This document shows positions 46,530 through 59,129 of a stretch of 64,000 nt of DNA, in pieces (the first letter of the stretch is position 1; the number at the start of each line of letters is the position of its first letter). The position numbers were made by a program, and so were the translations under genes. Where the stretch lies: positions 16,979,656 to 17,043,655 of the forward strand of contig CM051029.1 in NCBI GenBank assembly GCA_027627225.1. The letters are read 5' to 3'. Origin of the DNA: Congeria kusceri. Its lineage: Eukaryota; Mollusca; Bivalvia; Myida; Dreissenidae. Under the pieces are notes generated by a model. It did no database searches and was not told the origin of the DNA. It saw nothing but the letters and a program-made list of their open reading frames with translations.

Positions 46530-49150
46530 CTGCGTAAAAATGAAAACAGAGAAGAATTTTCAAACAAATACACTATTAGTGTATTGGTACCATTACAATA
46601 ACAAAATACGCAACACGCCTCGGTTTTGCCATATGCATAATAAATAATGTAGAAAACTAATATGCACATTTCAGAGCTGCGGCTTGTACTTGTTTCTGAT
46701 AATAACTTTAGTTACAATAGATAGTTACATTTCTTAAATACATATATCAATAAATGTGGGAATAGCCAAATGAATTTTATGATTTTTGAAATGAGCAAAC
46801 ATTGTTATTTTATATGACTAATTGGAAAATAAATGTTGAGGCAGTTTATTATTTTCTAACTTTACTTAACTTTAACTTAAGTAATATACTTATACATAAC
46901 GACATGTACCTAGTTCGTTTACGGACACTTAAATTGAAGAAAATACACATACGACTTAAATAGGTTTTTTTATTTTTATTTTTAAACGTTATATACATCA
47001 TACTTTTTAACAAGTAACAATTGTATGTATGCGTATTATAATGATTAATATGTACACATGATTACAATATTGTAAAGCAAAATAAAAAAATAAAAAAAAA
47101 ACCGCATGAAAATAACATCACAAGTAACAACTTTTTACATCTTAAGAAAGAAATACACAACCAAGTTATCTAAGAACATTACTTGCATTAAATATGCATA
47201 TAGTTATCGTAAAGTCTAACATATTCTTTTAATGTTTACACGTTATAATTGTATGTAAATACATATTTGTGAGTTATATCATGACTAGAAATACATTGAT
47301 ATTTGGAAAGTTAACCTTGATATCCACGAATGAAAAGCTTGACTTATGAGAATATACTTGTACATTGTACAATATATGGGTTAATCAATATTATATATCG
47401 TATTTTATATATACAGCAATGAATATTAACTGTGGCCTGTATAAATTTAGCGCAGAACAAGCTATTTCACATGCTGATTGTTACTTTCGGATATCTTGTG
47501 TGATAAAATAAGAAACGTTCTAAGCAATTAACACTGATTATTTTGTCAAATGAATATCTTTTATGTAGTATGGTATATAACTTGGTAAAAAAAGTTGTGA
47601 TGTTTAAATTTTTATATAGTTTTATATATAATATATGTGAAAATAAACAACATATACAGTATAATACGCTTACCAACAACGAACCGGTTGGTCAATAATA
47701 ATAACTTTGATAATAACAAAAGTACAAGGTTATAATAAAGCAACTTTGTAGGGCATATCATATTATATTATATAATATGATAATTTGAAGAATCGGAAAA
47801 CTAAATGCACTGCCTTATACAACAAAAATGAGATCAATCATGCTTGCTTTCATTGTCAACATTAAATTAAAAACCGCAAAAATGCAAACCTTAAACAAAA
47901 AACAGGAAAACAACAAAATTATATAATTAACAGTTGAAATAAATTGTTTAAACAGTGTTTGAAGCAACAAAAAAAATAATTTAAAGGTATTATATATGTT
48001 GTTATTGCAATACATCACGATATATCTTATCTGTACGCCAATGATATCCGATGACAATTAAAACATTGATAATTAAACAGTGATTACAATGATTACACTA
48101 TTTATATGCTAATATTATATCTGAAACTGATGAAATTTAGAAATTTCAGTGAAAAATCTAGTTCAGATTAAATAAGAAAACATATAAATTACTATTATAT
48201 AATGAGATATGTTTATTTTTGTTTCTGTAGTTTACATAATTTATAAAAAATTGTAAAAATAACATAATTTACCAACATTTACCAACTGTTATGAACGTCT
48301 TTTACCAACCTGTATAAAACAGATTTTGTTTCGCGCTTCTTAGAACAATAATATATACGGTAAACGGTTCAATTTAATGTATAGATGGCCAAAAATATTT
48401 TAGCTATGCGGATAAAAAATCCAGATGTTTAGTTAAGAAACTACATAACGTTTAAATAGCTTTCTTTCCTCAAAGTAACCTAAAAGTATTTGACAACAAC
48501 AAAACATTCCATTAGTAAGGTAACACAAAGCCTTTTAAATTCATGTTAATTTTGAACCTTATATGTATCAATATATAATTCAGGTCATCATACAAAAATG
48601 CAGAATACATAAAACAATCATATAATAAGTATGTTATTGTTCTCCGTTCACACTGGAAAATGTTAAGAAAGTAAAGCACTGTGCAATGGAACATTTTGAG
48701 TGACTAAATCGTAGATAATAAATATGCCCTGCATACTTTCATTTCAGTAATTTCTAAAGTAAGTACCTGATTGCAATATTAGATGACAGTTGTTGGGTAT
48801 CTATTTACATATTTAAAACAATGCACGATATCTTTAAAATTTGATTTCAACAAGGGCCAAAGCGAACTACTTAAAGAGTTATTTGCACAAGTTGAAATAA
48901 TGAATAAAACATGATTACTTTGAAACATGAACCGTATGACGAGATCAGAAAGTTTACACAATATTGCAATTGACTTATGAGCCATTGTTTTAAAAGCTTG
49001 TTGTAAACGTATATAGCTATGTTTGAGCAAATTAAGAACTAGAACTAAACATTTGATGAGTAGATCAACTAATTATTATGCTTTTTGAGCAACTGCATAA
49101 AAGAAAAGAAACTGACTAACATTTTGCTGCAATATTGGTCGATCACAGTT
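46530..49150. other. Intergenic, very AT-rich, no supported feature
   Basis: It contains a perfect 25-bp AT palindrome near 47758-47782 (ATCATATTATAT and its complement) and short chance frames only. Confidence 0.5.
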
Positions 49151-49159
49151 GGTACTAAT

Positions 49160-49560
49160 AATCACAAGAGGCACACGAGTGCCCGTATCTGGCTTATTAA
49201 GTAACGAGTGCCAGAAGCAAAAGGACCCTGATTTGGTATATACGGAAAAAAGGTCCCGCCCTCTGGTGTCCAAGTCAAAATAATTTCAAAATAATTTTGG
49301 TAGAGAACCACATATGGCCATCTTTTACAACGGATCTCAACAATTTGAGCAACTTTGATAGAGGACCACCCAAAGAACATTTCTGTGAAAGTATTTCCAA
49401 ATCCAACCAATGGTTTCTTACAAGAAGATATTTCGTTTAAATAAAAAGTTTACGCACGGACGCACGGGCGGACGCACGGCGCACGCAAGGTGAACGCACG
49501 ACAGACGAACCGCCATGGTATAAGCTCGCTGGCCATCGGCCAGTGGAGCTTAACATTGCC
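49160..49560 (+). repeat. Dispersed repeat ending in GGACGCAC block and hairpin
   Basis: It contains TGGTAGAGAACCAC, CAACTTTGATAGAGGACCAC and GAACATTTCTGTGAAAG, then repeated ACGCACGG blocks (49452-49495), and ends with TAAGCTCGCTGGCC and its near complement GGCCAGTGGAGCTTA (49519-49552). I associate this organisation with an abundant interspersed repeat of bivalves. The class is unresolved. Confidence 0.6.
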
Positions 49561-49569
49561 ATGAAAATG

Positions 49570-50576
49570 TATTATTACAAGTCAACGTAGTAATAAGTAA
49601 CAGTCATACTAACCAATTCATCCTTCCGCAATACTAACTTGAGGAACATAATGGTATATAAAATAACATATATAATGTATATAATCATGTAGCTGGATAT
49701 TTGCATATGCTATTAACTTTCAATCCGTTGCTTATTTATACACCACCATGTCGTTTCAGCAAAGTCCATATTGTACTCTGGACTCTTTAAGAGGCATTTA
49801 AGAGGCTATTATTATTTTAAAAATACAGATTATTTGATATTCAGTGATACACGTGTTCACTTATTCTATTAAAGATTCGTTAAACTAATACATACGTTTC
49901 AGCCCGTCAGTCTTAATTTTATTTGTGCCATTCTATGAAAACAACGGACAAACCATAATCTCAATTTGGCACCCGGCACACAAGCCAAGGATCACGGGGT
50001 AAAATCTTTAGCCACTTAAGCACCACGTTGTCAATTGGTCTGACATTGACAGTACCATGTGTTTGGCCTGCGATGTCCTCACAGTTCACACACAGATCAA
50101 GTACACACAAAGCTTGACGCGAGTACTTCAGCTACATCAAAGACATAGATGCAGCTTCTGCAAACTGGCACGAAGTGTCGCTTTCCGAATATCAAAGTTG
50201 TATGTTTACAAACTATCTTTCGGAAAGGCATGAACTGGTTTGGATACGTGTTCTTAGATGCTAGACAAATGTGTTGCATAATGGAGAATATGCAGTCGTC
50301 ACTGTTAGTTGCATGACCTTCATTTCCGTGCGGGCCCCGCCTCATTATTCCAGGAATCACAATCCTGGGTTTCGTTTTTACTTATGGGATATAGGACGGC
50401 CCGGTAACAACATACAACATATGTGCATTTGATAGTTCTTTGCAAGGTCAGAACTTGCTGCCTTGTATATGCAACTTGGACTGACCATAACTACGCCATA
50501 AACAAGTATTTCGGTTGACACTTACACTTAGTTCAACTATATTGGAAGAGCCACTGACAATCGCTAGATGAGCGGA
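49570..50576. other. Region 3' of the TNF-like gene, no other feature
   Basis: This should contain the 3' UTR of the minus-strand gene. A minus-strand AATAAA lies near 49917-49923, but I cannot fix the polyadenylation site. Confidence 0.4.
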
Positions 50577-50944
50577 CTAGGATCCCAGATAGAAAAGCAC
50601 GATTTGTCCGTCACTTTTCTGCAATCCCTCGACGTGATCAAGTAGTACGTATAGGGAGCTTGTATTCGAGAAGTGGTGCACGAAGTTGCATTCGCTGACG
50701 TACCTGCCCTGGGACTGGTTCGACAGCTGCTCGCTCTGCGAACAAAGTGGCTTATCTCGATCGTTCATGACATTGAACTGTACGTGAAGGGTCCCGTGGC
50801 TATTTGGCTTGAAAGCAAGTTTGGTGGAGACGAAATAGTATCCAGACTTGTGTAACTGAATAGTGTGATGGCCATGTAAAACAACACCACCGCGCATAAT
50901 AGAGTGGAGGCCGCTGTTTCCATTCCAATGTATCTTCCGGTCCA
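50577..50944 (-). CDS. TNF ligand superfamily member, exon 4 (TNF homology domain)
   Basis: Terminal coding exon, ending at TAG 50577-50579. It begins after TATCCTATCTTTAACCAG, where an upstream in-frame TAA excludes a longer exon. It supplies residues 479-599 of the predicted protein and nearly all of the TNF homology domain. Visible features are the A-strand tryptophan (IHWNGNSG), the SGYYFVSTKLAF strand that matches the family's G-x-Y-x-V/I-x-x-x-x-F pattern, two cysteines placed to bridge loops (KPLCSQ and SECNF), and the C-terminal GQIVLFYLGS corresponding to the family's final TFFGAF/L strand. Ligands of this family act as trimers that bind TNF receptors outside the cell. Domain length (~137 residues with exon 3) is slightly short but complete. 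Confidence 0.85.
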
Positions 50945-51209
50945 CTGGTTAAAGATAGGATAAAATTTGAGTAGTAACAATCTGCTTGGATGACACAACT
51001 GCGAACGACTTGAAAGCGTCTGAACGCTCTAATAAAACTTTAGATAAATGCAATGACCAGTATTCATACATTATCTAAGGAACATTTAAATTTCAGCAAC
51101 TTAAAGTTTGTGTGTGTGTGTTTTATTGAAAGTTACGTAATTTTCTACTAAAGAAACAATATTTCTGCTTAAAGGTGACGATGTAAATATTATAGGCAAA
51201 CGGCTTTAC

Positions 51210-51269
51210 CTAAGTCCACTGACTTGAGTTGAAGAATTGGACGACCGTAATTATTCTTGGTTTCGTCAT
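51210..51269 (-). CDS. TNF ligand superfamily member, exon 3
   Basis: A 60-bp internal exon between CTTTTCCTCATTACAG and GTAAAGCCG. Its frame follows from exon 2 (phase 1) and leads into exon 4 (phase 1). It encodes DETKNNYGRPILQLKSVDL, the segment just before and into the first strand of the TNF homology domain. The phases of all four exons agree without adjustment, which supports the model. Confidence 0.75.
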   Translation of the reverse strand: MTKPRIITVVQFFNSSQWT

Positions 51270-51960
51270 CTGTAATGAGGAAAAGCACACGTAAATGATG
51301 TACACACGTTTAAAACGAATTAATCTTGATATAATGTGCAAGTTAATGTTTCTTTGGAATTTATATATTCACTGGTATAAGAAAATAAAATATATAGAAA
51401 ATACGTCAGAAGCGTGCTTATGACAACATAGAACACCAGATTTATGAAAGCTGACTGTGCTCATTGTGATGAGGTAACTTCTTCCGCTTAGCAAATAGGT
51501 GTTTTACAACGATTTTTGTTGTGGAAGTAAATTAAGGCATGTTGACTAAATGGTTTAATCAATGAAAGGTGCGAGAGTTGCAGACAAGCAAGCGATTTTT
51601 CTCACCGACAAAAAGTACCAGTTGCTCCTGGGACGAATACGGACAGTTGTACATCAAAAGGTCACACTTTTTAAAGTAATTTTTTAAACTAGTAGTAGTA
51701 TTAATATATTATGCTGTTATTAAAGCTTGCAATTAAGAAGTGTTCCTTTATATTTTTAGACAATGAATTGTGCCAACCATTGATGTATAAGCAGGTATAA
51801 ATAGATCTAGAGCCAACAGAATCAAAGATATTCGATGCTAGATTTCAAAGTCCCCAAACTGTTTCACTGTTATTTGCATTACAAACATTATGCAATAATA
51901 GTCATCCGAGAATACTGATTTTAATACTAGGAGTTAAATGCAAAATGAATGCGCTAATAC

Positions 51961-51991
51961 CTGCAACGGTAGCTGTCGGGACCATTCTCAT
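51961..51991 (-). CDS. TNF ligand superfamily member, exon 2 (31-bp micro-exon)
   Basis: Only 31 bp, between TTTTATCTGTTTTAG and GTATTAGCG. It joins exon 1 at phase 0 and exon 3 at phase 1 and encodes MRMVPTATVA plus the first base of an Asp codon. This lies in the extracellular stalk. Skipping it would shift the frame, so it is probably constitutive. It is too short for ORF-based calling; the evidence is the splice signals and the phase fit. Confidence 0.6.
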
Positions 51992-52864
51992 CTAAAACAG
52001 ATAAAATAAAACCTTGTTCATTACACATGACAGCCACGTCCAAATCAAGCTTCGACTACTAAAATATTTGTTAAGTTTTAGACATGCTCTTTGTATATTC
52101 ATTGATCGCAAACAATTTCAGGAAATTCGAAGATACATGTATATTTAAACATAGCATCGTGTATCTTTGAAAAGTTTGCGAGTGCATGATGAAGAGATGA
52201 AACATTTAGTGCCGACTTTGTTTGGGTAAAGTTGATCATAAGGAAACTCCTCACGAACATCCCTTACTAATCGGCTATTTCTTTGTATATACCATTCACA
52301 TTGAACCACATCCCGACACACATTTTTTTATTAAAAGGTCGCACATTCAGAGATAATCTTAACGAATGTAGCTGTTGTTTTTGTTTTCAGTAAATCTGGT
52401 GTAAAATGACACAAATATTTGATGGTTTTTAACGTTATAGAAAGGGCCTTTCGACGATGTTGGTATAATTCTAGGCCCAATCCATTTATTTAATTGTATC
52501 TTTAATTTTCTATACTGTCATTGTAACATAAACATATATGTAAATATAATAAAATATGTTTAAACTAAAATGTTAGACATACTGTATAATTATACCAAGC
52601 ACATGCGTTAATACATGCATCAATTACATCAAACCACAGTTGTCATAATTATAGATCTAATTAAATTACAAAATAAAGCGCAGTTTTGCTCGTTTCTAAA
52701 CATGCATAGTATTTTCAATAATCTCACGAACATTAGTATTCCATTTCATCAATGTTTTACAGCGAGTTTTTATTTATAAATAGTTTAGTGAACAGTGAAT
52801 TATATATTCTCTATTTGCACTGTGTCAGCAATCATTATTTCTGTAACTTTTTAAACAAACTAAC

Positions 52865-54205
52865 CTTAACAATGAAATCCATCATGCTAGTATCAGCCTT
52901 TAGACAACACAGCTGTGGACTTCCCTCTTGGTTTATCTTTTCCATTCCAAGTTGCTCAGGAACAGCAAAGTCGCCTAGGTCGTCGCAGCTGACACAAGTC
53001 CGGTTTCGTGACTGGGACTGTTGAAGGACTGGCATAGACGTTGGTTCCGGTACAGGTTGGTCTCGAACCATAACACTGACGTATACAGGCACAGCGGACA
53101 CGACCACCAGGATCAGTATCACGTTCAGAATAACCAGGACGGTGACCTTGTTGCAGCTAAACCATTTTTCCGACTTGCTGGACTGGGAATGCGATGACTC
53201 AGTGGAAGAGACTGAAGGTTCCACGAGCGGTTTTTTACTTTGGACAATTTCGTAACTAGCGTCACTGCAAGCCGGAACAGCTTGGTCAGCATTTGGCCTT
53301 TGAGGCAAAGGTCTATTGTCCAAAGTTGAAACCGCACTGTCACCGCTAGGGATAGTGTCCAGTATTTCAAAAGAATGGCTCCTGGGATTGCCATAAATTT
53401 GGTTTCGAAACATTGGTGTGAGGTACGTGCCATCCCCTTTCGCGTTCATTTTGACAACAGTGTCAACCGGTATACCAGAACTCCGTCTTTGGTTGTACAT
53501 CTGATGCTGCAGAGGCATTCGAAGATCGTGAATGTAACTGTCTGGCAAAGATCTCACACTTGGCGACTTGAGGTATGTTTGTTGTGCGTCGTGGTGTTGG
53601 ACAAGTGTTCGAGTTATGCGTTCTTTTTTCTTGCAACACGATGCACATTGACACTCGTAGTGTTGCGAATAGTGAGGGACACTCATGCTATGGTTAAGGC
53701 ACGGCTCGCCAGCAGTATAATGGTCTGTGTTTGTACTCCCTTCTGTATAACTAGTGTACCTAGGTCTTGAATTTGGTAGCGGTGTGGGTTGGCTGATGAA
53801 TCCATGATGTCCGTTTTCCGAAGACCAATATGGTTCTCGTGTTCGTTCATTTGGAACTTCATTATCATCATTAGAAAAGGATACCCGCTGGCCAGGTGTT
53901 TTCCTCATGGCCATCATTTTCTCCCGTGAATCTGTTTTAATATTACTTGGCCTATCCGGCATTGACGACCCGAACAGGTTGGCGCTGTTCGTGTCGGAGC
54001 TTTCACTGTTGCGTCTGTCATTGAAAACGTTATTGTCATCTTGTGATGATCCCAACGATAGATTTGTCATGTGTGTGTTGGTCGACATTCGTGACGTCTC
54101 AGATACATTGCTTTCATATCGACGCCGCTTGGAACCGTTGCAACTCATTGTTTTCGTATCCCAATAATTATTGAACGGTCTACTGATTGCAACAGTCAGT
54201 GCCAT
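52865..54205 (-). CDS. TNF ligand superfamily member, exon 1 (cytoplasmic region, TM, stalk)
   Basis: The exon encodes residues 1-447 of a predicted 599-residue type II membrane protein. The start is the first in-frame ATG (54203-54205) after a TAA at 54254. Residues 1-353 are a polar, Ser/Asn/Pro-rich cytoplasmic region with QRVSF (a PP1-docking-like RVxF, residues 106-110), a Cys cluster CQCASCC (185-191) and RPLPQRP (298-304). Residues 354-380 are one hydrophobic helix (VTVLVILNVILILVVVSAVP). The extracellular stalk has an NRT glycosylation site, CVSC and a CC pair. The donor AAG|GTTAGT at 52865 ends the exon; reading on adds nine codons and a stop. TNF ligands usually have short cytoplasmic tails, so ~350 residues is unusual. 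No furin-type site is obvious. Confidence 0.8.
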
Positions 54206-54255
54206 TGGTGGACATTGTCTTTTCTGATTGGGAAATACTTTTTTTTGTATACTTT

Positions 54256-55900
54256 AACGCAAAGCTGTACGAAAAGAGCCGCGTGTTGAGTCCATCATTT
54301 GTTGATATAGGAAACACATCTGAGGCTGTTAGTAACACACTGCCTTGGGTTTTAGTAATTGGCCGACGCAAATAGCAGCCTTTGCATTTGTTGAACACGT
54401 TCAGCCCCCAAATGTTTCCGATAAAACATCGATAATGACAGACGGGTGTGAGCCAAACTTTGGTCAACCTTAAAATAAAAACAAATTAACGATAAATAAT
54501 AAAGTAAAAAATATAAAAACAAACATCTTTTTGGAGCATCTAGGCTAATGCAGACTTTTTATTTCGACTTCTGAGAGCAGGTTTGCCATAGTTATGTCTT
54601 ACTTTTTTCCGTTCTGTTCGAGATCCAGTTAGCATATTTTGTGTGTCAATTAGTAGACGCAAATTGTGGATTTCCCAATCTGACTCGAGTGCGCGATCTT
54701 TCTACAGGCGAATTTTAGAATGTCAAAAACAAACATACAAAGTGATAGATAGTAAATCACAGATGTTCTTTGAAATATCTTATCACGAATTTATTACGGT
54801 CACAATCTTAACAGACCTTTGCAAAGCAGCTGTTTTAAGGGACTTATTGATAAAAACTACACGAAACCAAACAATGAGTCATAGTAACGGGGAAGATGGG
54901 GTTACAGTTAGACCTCGGTTGCACAAAAGGGGTTATCTCATATGCGTAGTAATTTACATAGATATCGGATGACATTTGTAAAAAGTATCTTGATCATTTG
55001 AAACAGTGAAGAGTCAGTTTATCTGATAACTGAAAATGTTACGAGTCCTTTATGGGAAGGAGGCTAATTGTTTGATAAGAAAATGCACTCCATCTTGTAT
55101 AAAAGTAGTTCGTCTGGTAAGAAAAAAATAGTGTGTCTGGTTAAAAAAGTAATTCAAAGGCGATAATTATGCTATAATTTAAGCCAATAGTTCGGTTTGG
55201 GATGAGTAAAGGTCAACAATAAAATAGATTACGTAATTCTGGCCAATTTATTTGGTCAATGATAAATTCGTTTTATATGCTGCATTAATAGAGTTTTACG
55301 AAAAGGAAGTGCCGCGAAAATAACGAGCATACCGAAACTGTTCGTCATTTCGGCCAGTTAAAGAGAAGGAAAATGCACTACATTCGAGACATGTCATGAA
55401 ACCAAATTGTCACTAGCACCTACATATTGTTATTTATCAAATAACAATTGCACAACCTTAAAGTATTTCACTCATCCATTTTCTGTCAATGTGCAACGTC
55501 AGGTTTTTCAATAGGATGGGGGAGAGCGCTATGATGATCTACATAAAATGCAATAAAGGAAACTCAGTCTCAAGTTTAATAGTTACATTGTGTATTATAG
55601 TTTTTTTTTATGTTTTCTAATGCAGAATTAAATTACATGGATCACGTATTACATCAAAAGAAGATAAGGATATAAAAATGAATGTGACATGCGAATTAAA
55701 AATAAACGGATCGAAATTAAACATTATGCGTTAAGTATTGCGTTACATTATGTAAAAAAAGAAATAACACATATACGACTATGTGGTTGTGAATAAAAAA
55801 GTTGTTTTAATTTTTGTTTATTTTTAAATTTCACTCGTGACCTTATAAGTAATTTTTACATTTGTATTTATATTATTATACATTAATTATAATATTAAAT
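54256..55900. other. 5' flank of the TNF-like gene and intergenic DNA
   Basis: This should hold the 5' UTR and promoter of the minus-strand gene. I cannot identify a TATA box or upstream exon with confidence. Confidence 0.4.
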
Positions 55901-55914
55901 ATTTTAATGCTTTA

Positions 55915-56700
55915 ACATAAAATCTTAAGTGAGAATTATGAAACACTTTCCAAAAGGCTTCCGTATTTATATCTATATTAACTTTAGTAACAGTAAATAC
56001 AAATAAATATTAAATATTTCATGGCTAAATGTTCAAAAAAAATCGTATATCGAGATTCATGGAACACATTCCAAAAGACTTCCGTTCAATCTTTCTATAA
56101 ACTTTAGTAACAGTAAATCCAATGCAATCTTAAATATTTGATAGCTGAATGTTAAAATTTTAATCAATAATTTGGAACATTTTTCCAAAACTCTTTCGTT
56201 AAATCTATATGAACTTCAGTAACAGTAAATCCAAATCAATGTTAGATATTTTATGACTTGATGTTAAAATCTTTTATCGAGAATTATAGGAAACATTTTC
56301 CAAAAGACTACCGTATCATTTATATTATCTTTAGTAACAGAAAATCCAAATAAATTTTAAATATTTTATGGCTTAATGTTAAATCCGTTCATCAAGAATG
56401 TTGGAACATTTTCCAAAAGACTTCTGTTTCATCTACCTATTAACTTTAGTAAACGAAAATCCAACATGATCCAAATACACTTAATATATTTTATGGATAA
56501 ATGTTGTTGTTTTTTATCGAGAACTACTGAATATTTTGCATAGACTACCGTTTAATTTATCTGTTAACTTTAGTAACAGTAAATCCATATAAATGTTAAA
56601 TATCCTTAATGGCTTAATGGTAAAATGTTATCAAGATTTTTTTTCAAAAGACTTCCGTTTAATCTATATATATTACTTTTAGCACCAGTAAATGCAAGTC
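55915..56700. repeat. ~7 degenerate copies of a ~115-bp tandem repeat
   Basis: Each copy has TTTTCCAAAAGACTTCCGTTT, then AACTTTAGTAACAGTAAATCC, then TTAAATATTTTATGGCTTAATG. Copies start about 115-120 bp apart and are well diverged, so the array is old. Confidence 0.85.
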
Positions 56701-58079
56701 CGATCTCTTAAACTGTACATACATGTATATGATATTACGACCGAGCATTCGTTGGCCCCACGTTAGCAATGAGTGACGAAATATTTCGTTTTTTTTTCTT
56801 TTATATTAAGAGAATGACTATTACACATTTTTTCCGTTCTCATCGATTCATTTTTGGTCTTTATTTCTTATGGCTGATTAAAACAGGTAAATCCCATGTC
56901 TCGAGCCGCCAACATATGAAACCGGAAGTTAAAAAGTATGTACTCTGAACGTACTCAAATTACGCTCTTAATAACTTACAGTTTATGACTAACAGCAAGA
57001 TTGAGATGAAAGCTTTGTTAAAACTGAGAATATATACTGATAAATATTGAAAACAGTATATTAACTATGATTTTGTCTGTTTAAAAATCATATTTTCATT
57101 GATATGTGTGTGTTAACTGCTTTGCCAATGCAACCGGTCAAAACGGGTTAAGTCCTATACTTGGTCACGACTCAATGCTTAAAATACATTCGGCTCGTGT
57201 TCCCAAAACTCCTCAGTGAAACTGAAGTAAATTTCTTAAATTCATCGAATTCCTGTCTGTGTTAAAACAATTTATTTTAAATACTCATGGCGATACCATC
57301 CAGGGGTGTGTGTGTGTGTAGGGGGGGGGGGTTAATAAACACTTGCAATAGTTACAACTCAGTCCCCGTGTCGACAACCATTTTTTTATTTATGAGATAT
57401 TTTAAGGTTTTGTTCAGTATTTTTATGTTTGTCTGTCTTACTTGAAGTTACACTATCACTTTTATCAGCTTGTTTTGAGAATAATTTATATCGAAATCGT
57501 ACATACAAGTTTGCTATCACTGGCTGCATCTGTGTTTTCTTTACTCAAATGTACTTTACTGAAATTAGCAAGAATCCTATATACTCTTCGTTTTGCGTAG
57601 TTTTTTTAACCCAGTTTTTGACATTGCGAAAAACTAAACAAATTGTAGAATAAAAGTAGGAAAGTAGTCACAAATGAATAAATGTTACTAAACGCTGTCA
57701 AACTATGCTGGAAATAAAACGTTACAACTTGTAAAGCATATATGTCATTTACATTGCCACAATGAAATATTATTGAAACCGTTAATTCAAAACAATTTAT
57801 ATAATTTACATAATCCACATTCCATAGGTAACAGTCGCAAACAATGTATAATGACAAAGTTATTAATAAGTACACATTTCTACCAAATTCTCACGCTGAA
57901 TATATTTTTTCAAATATTTTCATTTATTGTCAAGCGGATACTATACATCTGTCATTTTGTAATACCCGGTGGGAAATGGAGAAATCTGCGTAAAAACTAG
58001 AGATACCAAAAGAAAAGATATATATCATCTTGGGATAAGACGATGTTGGGGTTACCCCCTTTTGACTTCATGAATTCAT
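56701..58079. other. Intergenic; GT microsatellite and G-run at 57305-57332
   Basis: (GT)n followed by a 10-12 base G-run. The 75-90 codon frames on both strands in 57.4-58.0 kb have no recognisable domain. Confidence 0.5.
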
Positions 58080-58289
58080 TTGTGGCATCTCGTGGGAAAC
58101 CCGAGGTTAATGCATGTGCGTAAAGTGTCGTCCCGGATTAGGACGGCACTTTACGCCTACAGTGGATTTATGCGTAGAAGAGACTTCCTTGAAACAGAAA
58201 ATACCCTAAAAGCGGAAAGCGCCGTCCTGGATTAGCCTGTGCGGACTGCAAAAGCATTAAGCCCGGTCTCCCACGACACGTCTCATTTG
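58080..58289. mobile_element. Palindromic MITE-like element, copy A
   Basis: About 210 bp with inverted ends (CTCGTGGGAAACCCGAGGTTAATGC against the complement of the right end). Internal blocks are GTGCGTAAAGTGTCGTCC, TACAGTGGATTTATG, AGAAGAGACTTCCTTGAAAC, AGCGGAAAGCGCCGTCC and TTAGCCTGTGCGGACTGCA. It is internally deleted relative to copy B. I associate this element with dreissenid mussels. Confidence 0.7.
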
Positions 58290-58424
58290 TATTTTATTGA
58301 CACAGCGCAATTGCAATTTGTGGATTCTTAATGTTGTCTGTTATTTGAAAACACATGCATTGTATGAACACTGTTTGATATGTGACGTGATGTCCAGTTT
58401 TATGGGAAAAAAACGAGTAAAACC

Positions 58425-58476
58425 AGAGTGTAGCCCGAGTAAACCCAGAGTATAGCCCGAGTAAACCCAGAGCTGT
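58425..58476. repeat. ~21-bp tandem repeat
   Basis: Two to three copies of AGCCCGAGTAAACCCAGAGT. Confidence 0.8.
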
Positions 58477-58869
58477 GAAGCCAGTTCATTACCACTGCAC
58501 CAGGGATTCGCAAGACGTATAGCATTATGGAGCATGGAAGCCAATTTTACATTTGCAGCAATATGCAAAACCGTGACATAAACTCGTAATAGAACAACAC
58601 TAAATTACGATAAAATATAAAAACACGCTCCAGACTAAAGTATTTGTGACCCTGACCCATCTTTGCCGAGCTACGATTGCAAAACACCGACCTAGATATA
58701 CGAAGCGACTTATTTTCAGGAAACGAAAACATGTTTCAATATGTATCGCGGTATATACTGCACTTGCCATGTGTTTACCTGATAAGACATTATCATTAAA
58801 CGCCCGGAGAAGGATTTTGTTGCAAACATTAAAGGGGTAATGAAAGAAGTCGCAATATTCAGTTGTTTT

Positions 58870-59127
58870 GTTTGTTGGGATTTTTTGCCGTTTTTAACAG
58901 TATTTCAGTCATATCACTGCGGTCAGCGAACCTAATCACACTTTCCTGGGCAAGCTTAGCCGATCTCAGCAGATTACCAGTACTAAGTGCACATACTTAT
59001 GCCAGTAACTGACAACAGCCCTTTTGAATCAGAGGTAGGGGGGGGGATGGCCGTAGAAATGGCCGTTCGAACTCACGATCCCCGGATTGACAGTCTAGCA
59101 CTCTACCAACTGAGCTAGCCGGACCCG
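58870..59127 (-). mobile_element. tRNA-derived SINE 1
   Basis: The minus-strand head GGGTCCGGCTAGCTCAGTTG matches tRNA positions 1-20 and the A box, then GACTGTCAATC resembles a tRNA-Asp(GTC) anticodon loop, and GTGAGTTCGAAC is a B box. The T stem does not pair, so it is not a functional tRNA. The body continues with GGGCTGTTGTCAGTTACTGG, GTGCACTTAGTACTGG and GGAAAGTGTGATTAGG. Confidence 0.7.
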
Positions 59128-59129
59128 TA

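Noticed and set aside
50097..50360. 87-codon minus frame downstream of the TNF domain
   Set aside because: Lies in the probable 3' UTR with no domain or splice link.
53375..53770. Plus-strand frames opposite TNF-ligand exon 1
   Set aside because: Antisense shadows of the 447-codon coding exon.
54180..54467. 95-codon minus frame overlapping the start of exon 1
   Set aside because: Different frame from the ligand and no domain; at most an upstream ORF in the 5' leader.
59060..59127. Functional tRNA-Asp gene
   Set aside because: The T stem does not pair and the sequence continues into a SINE body.
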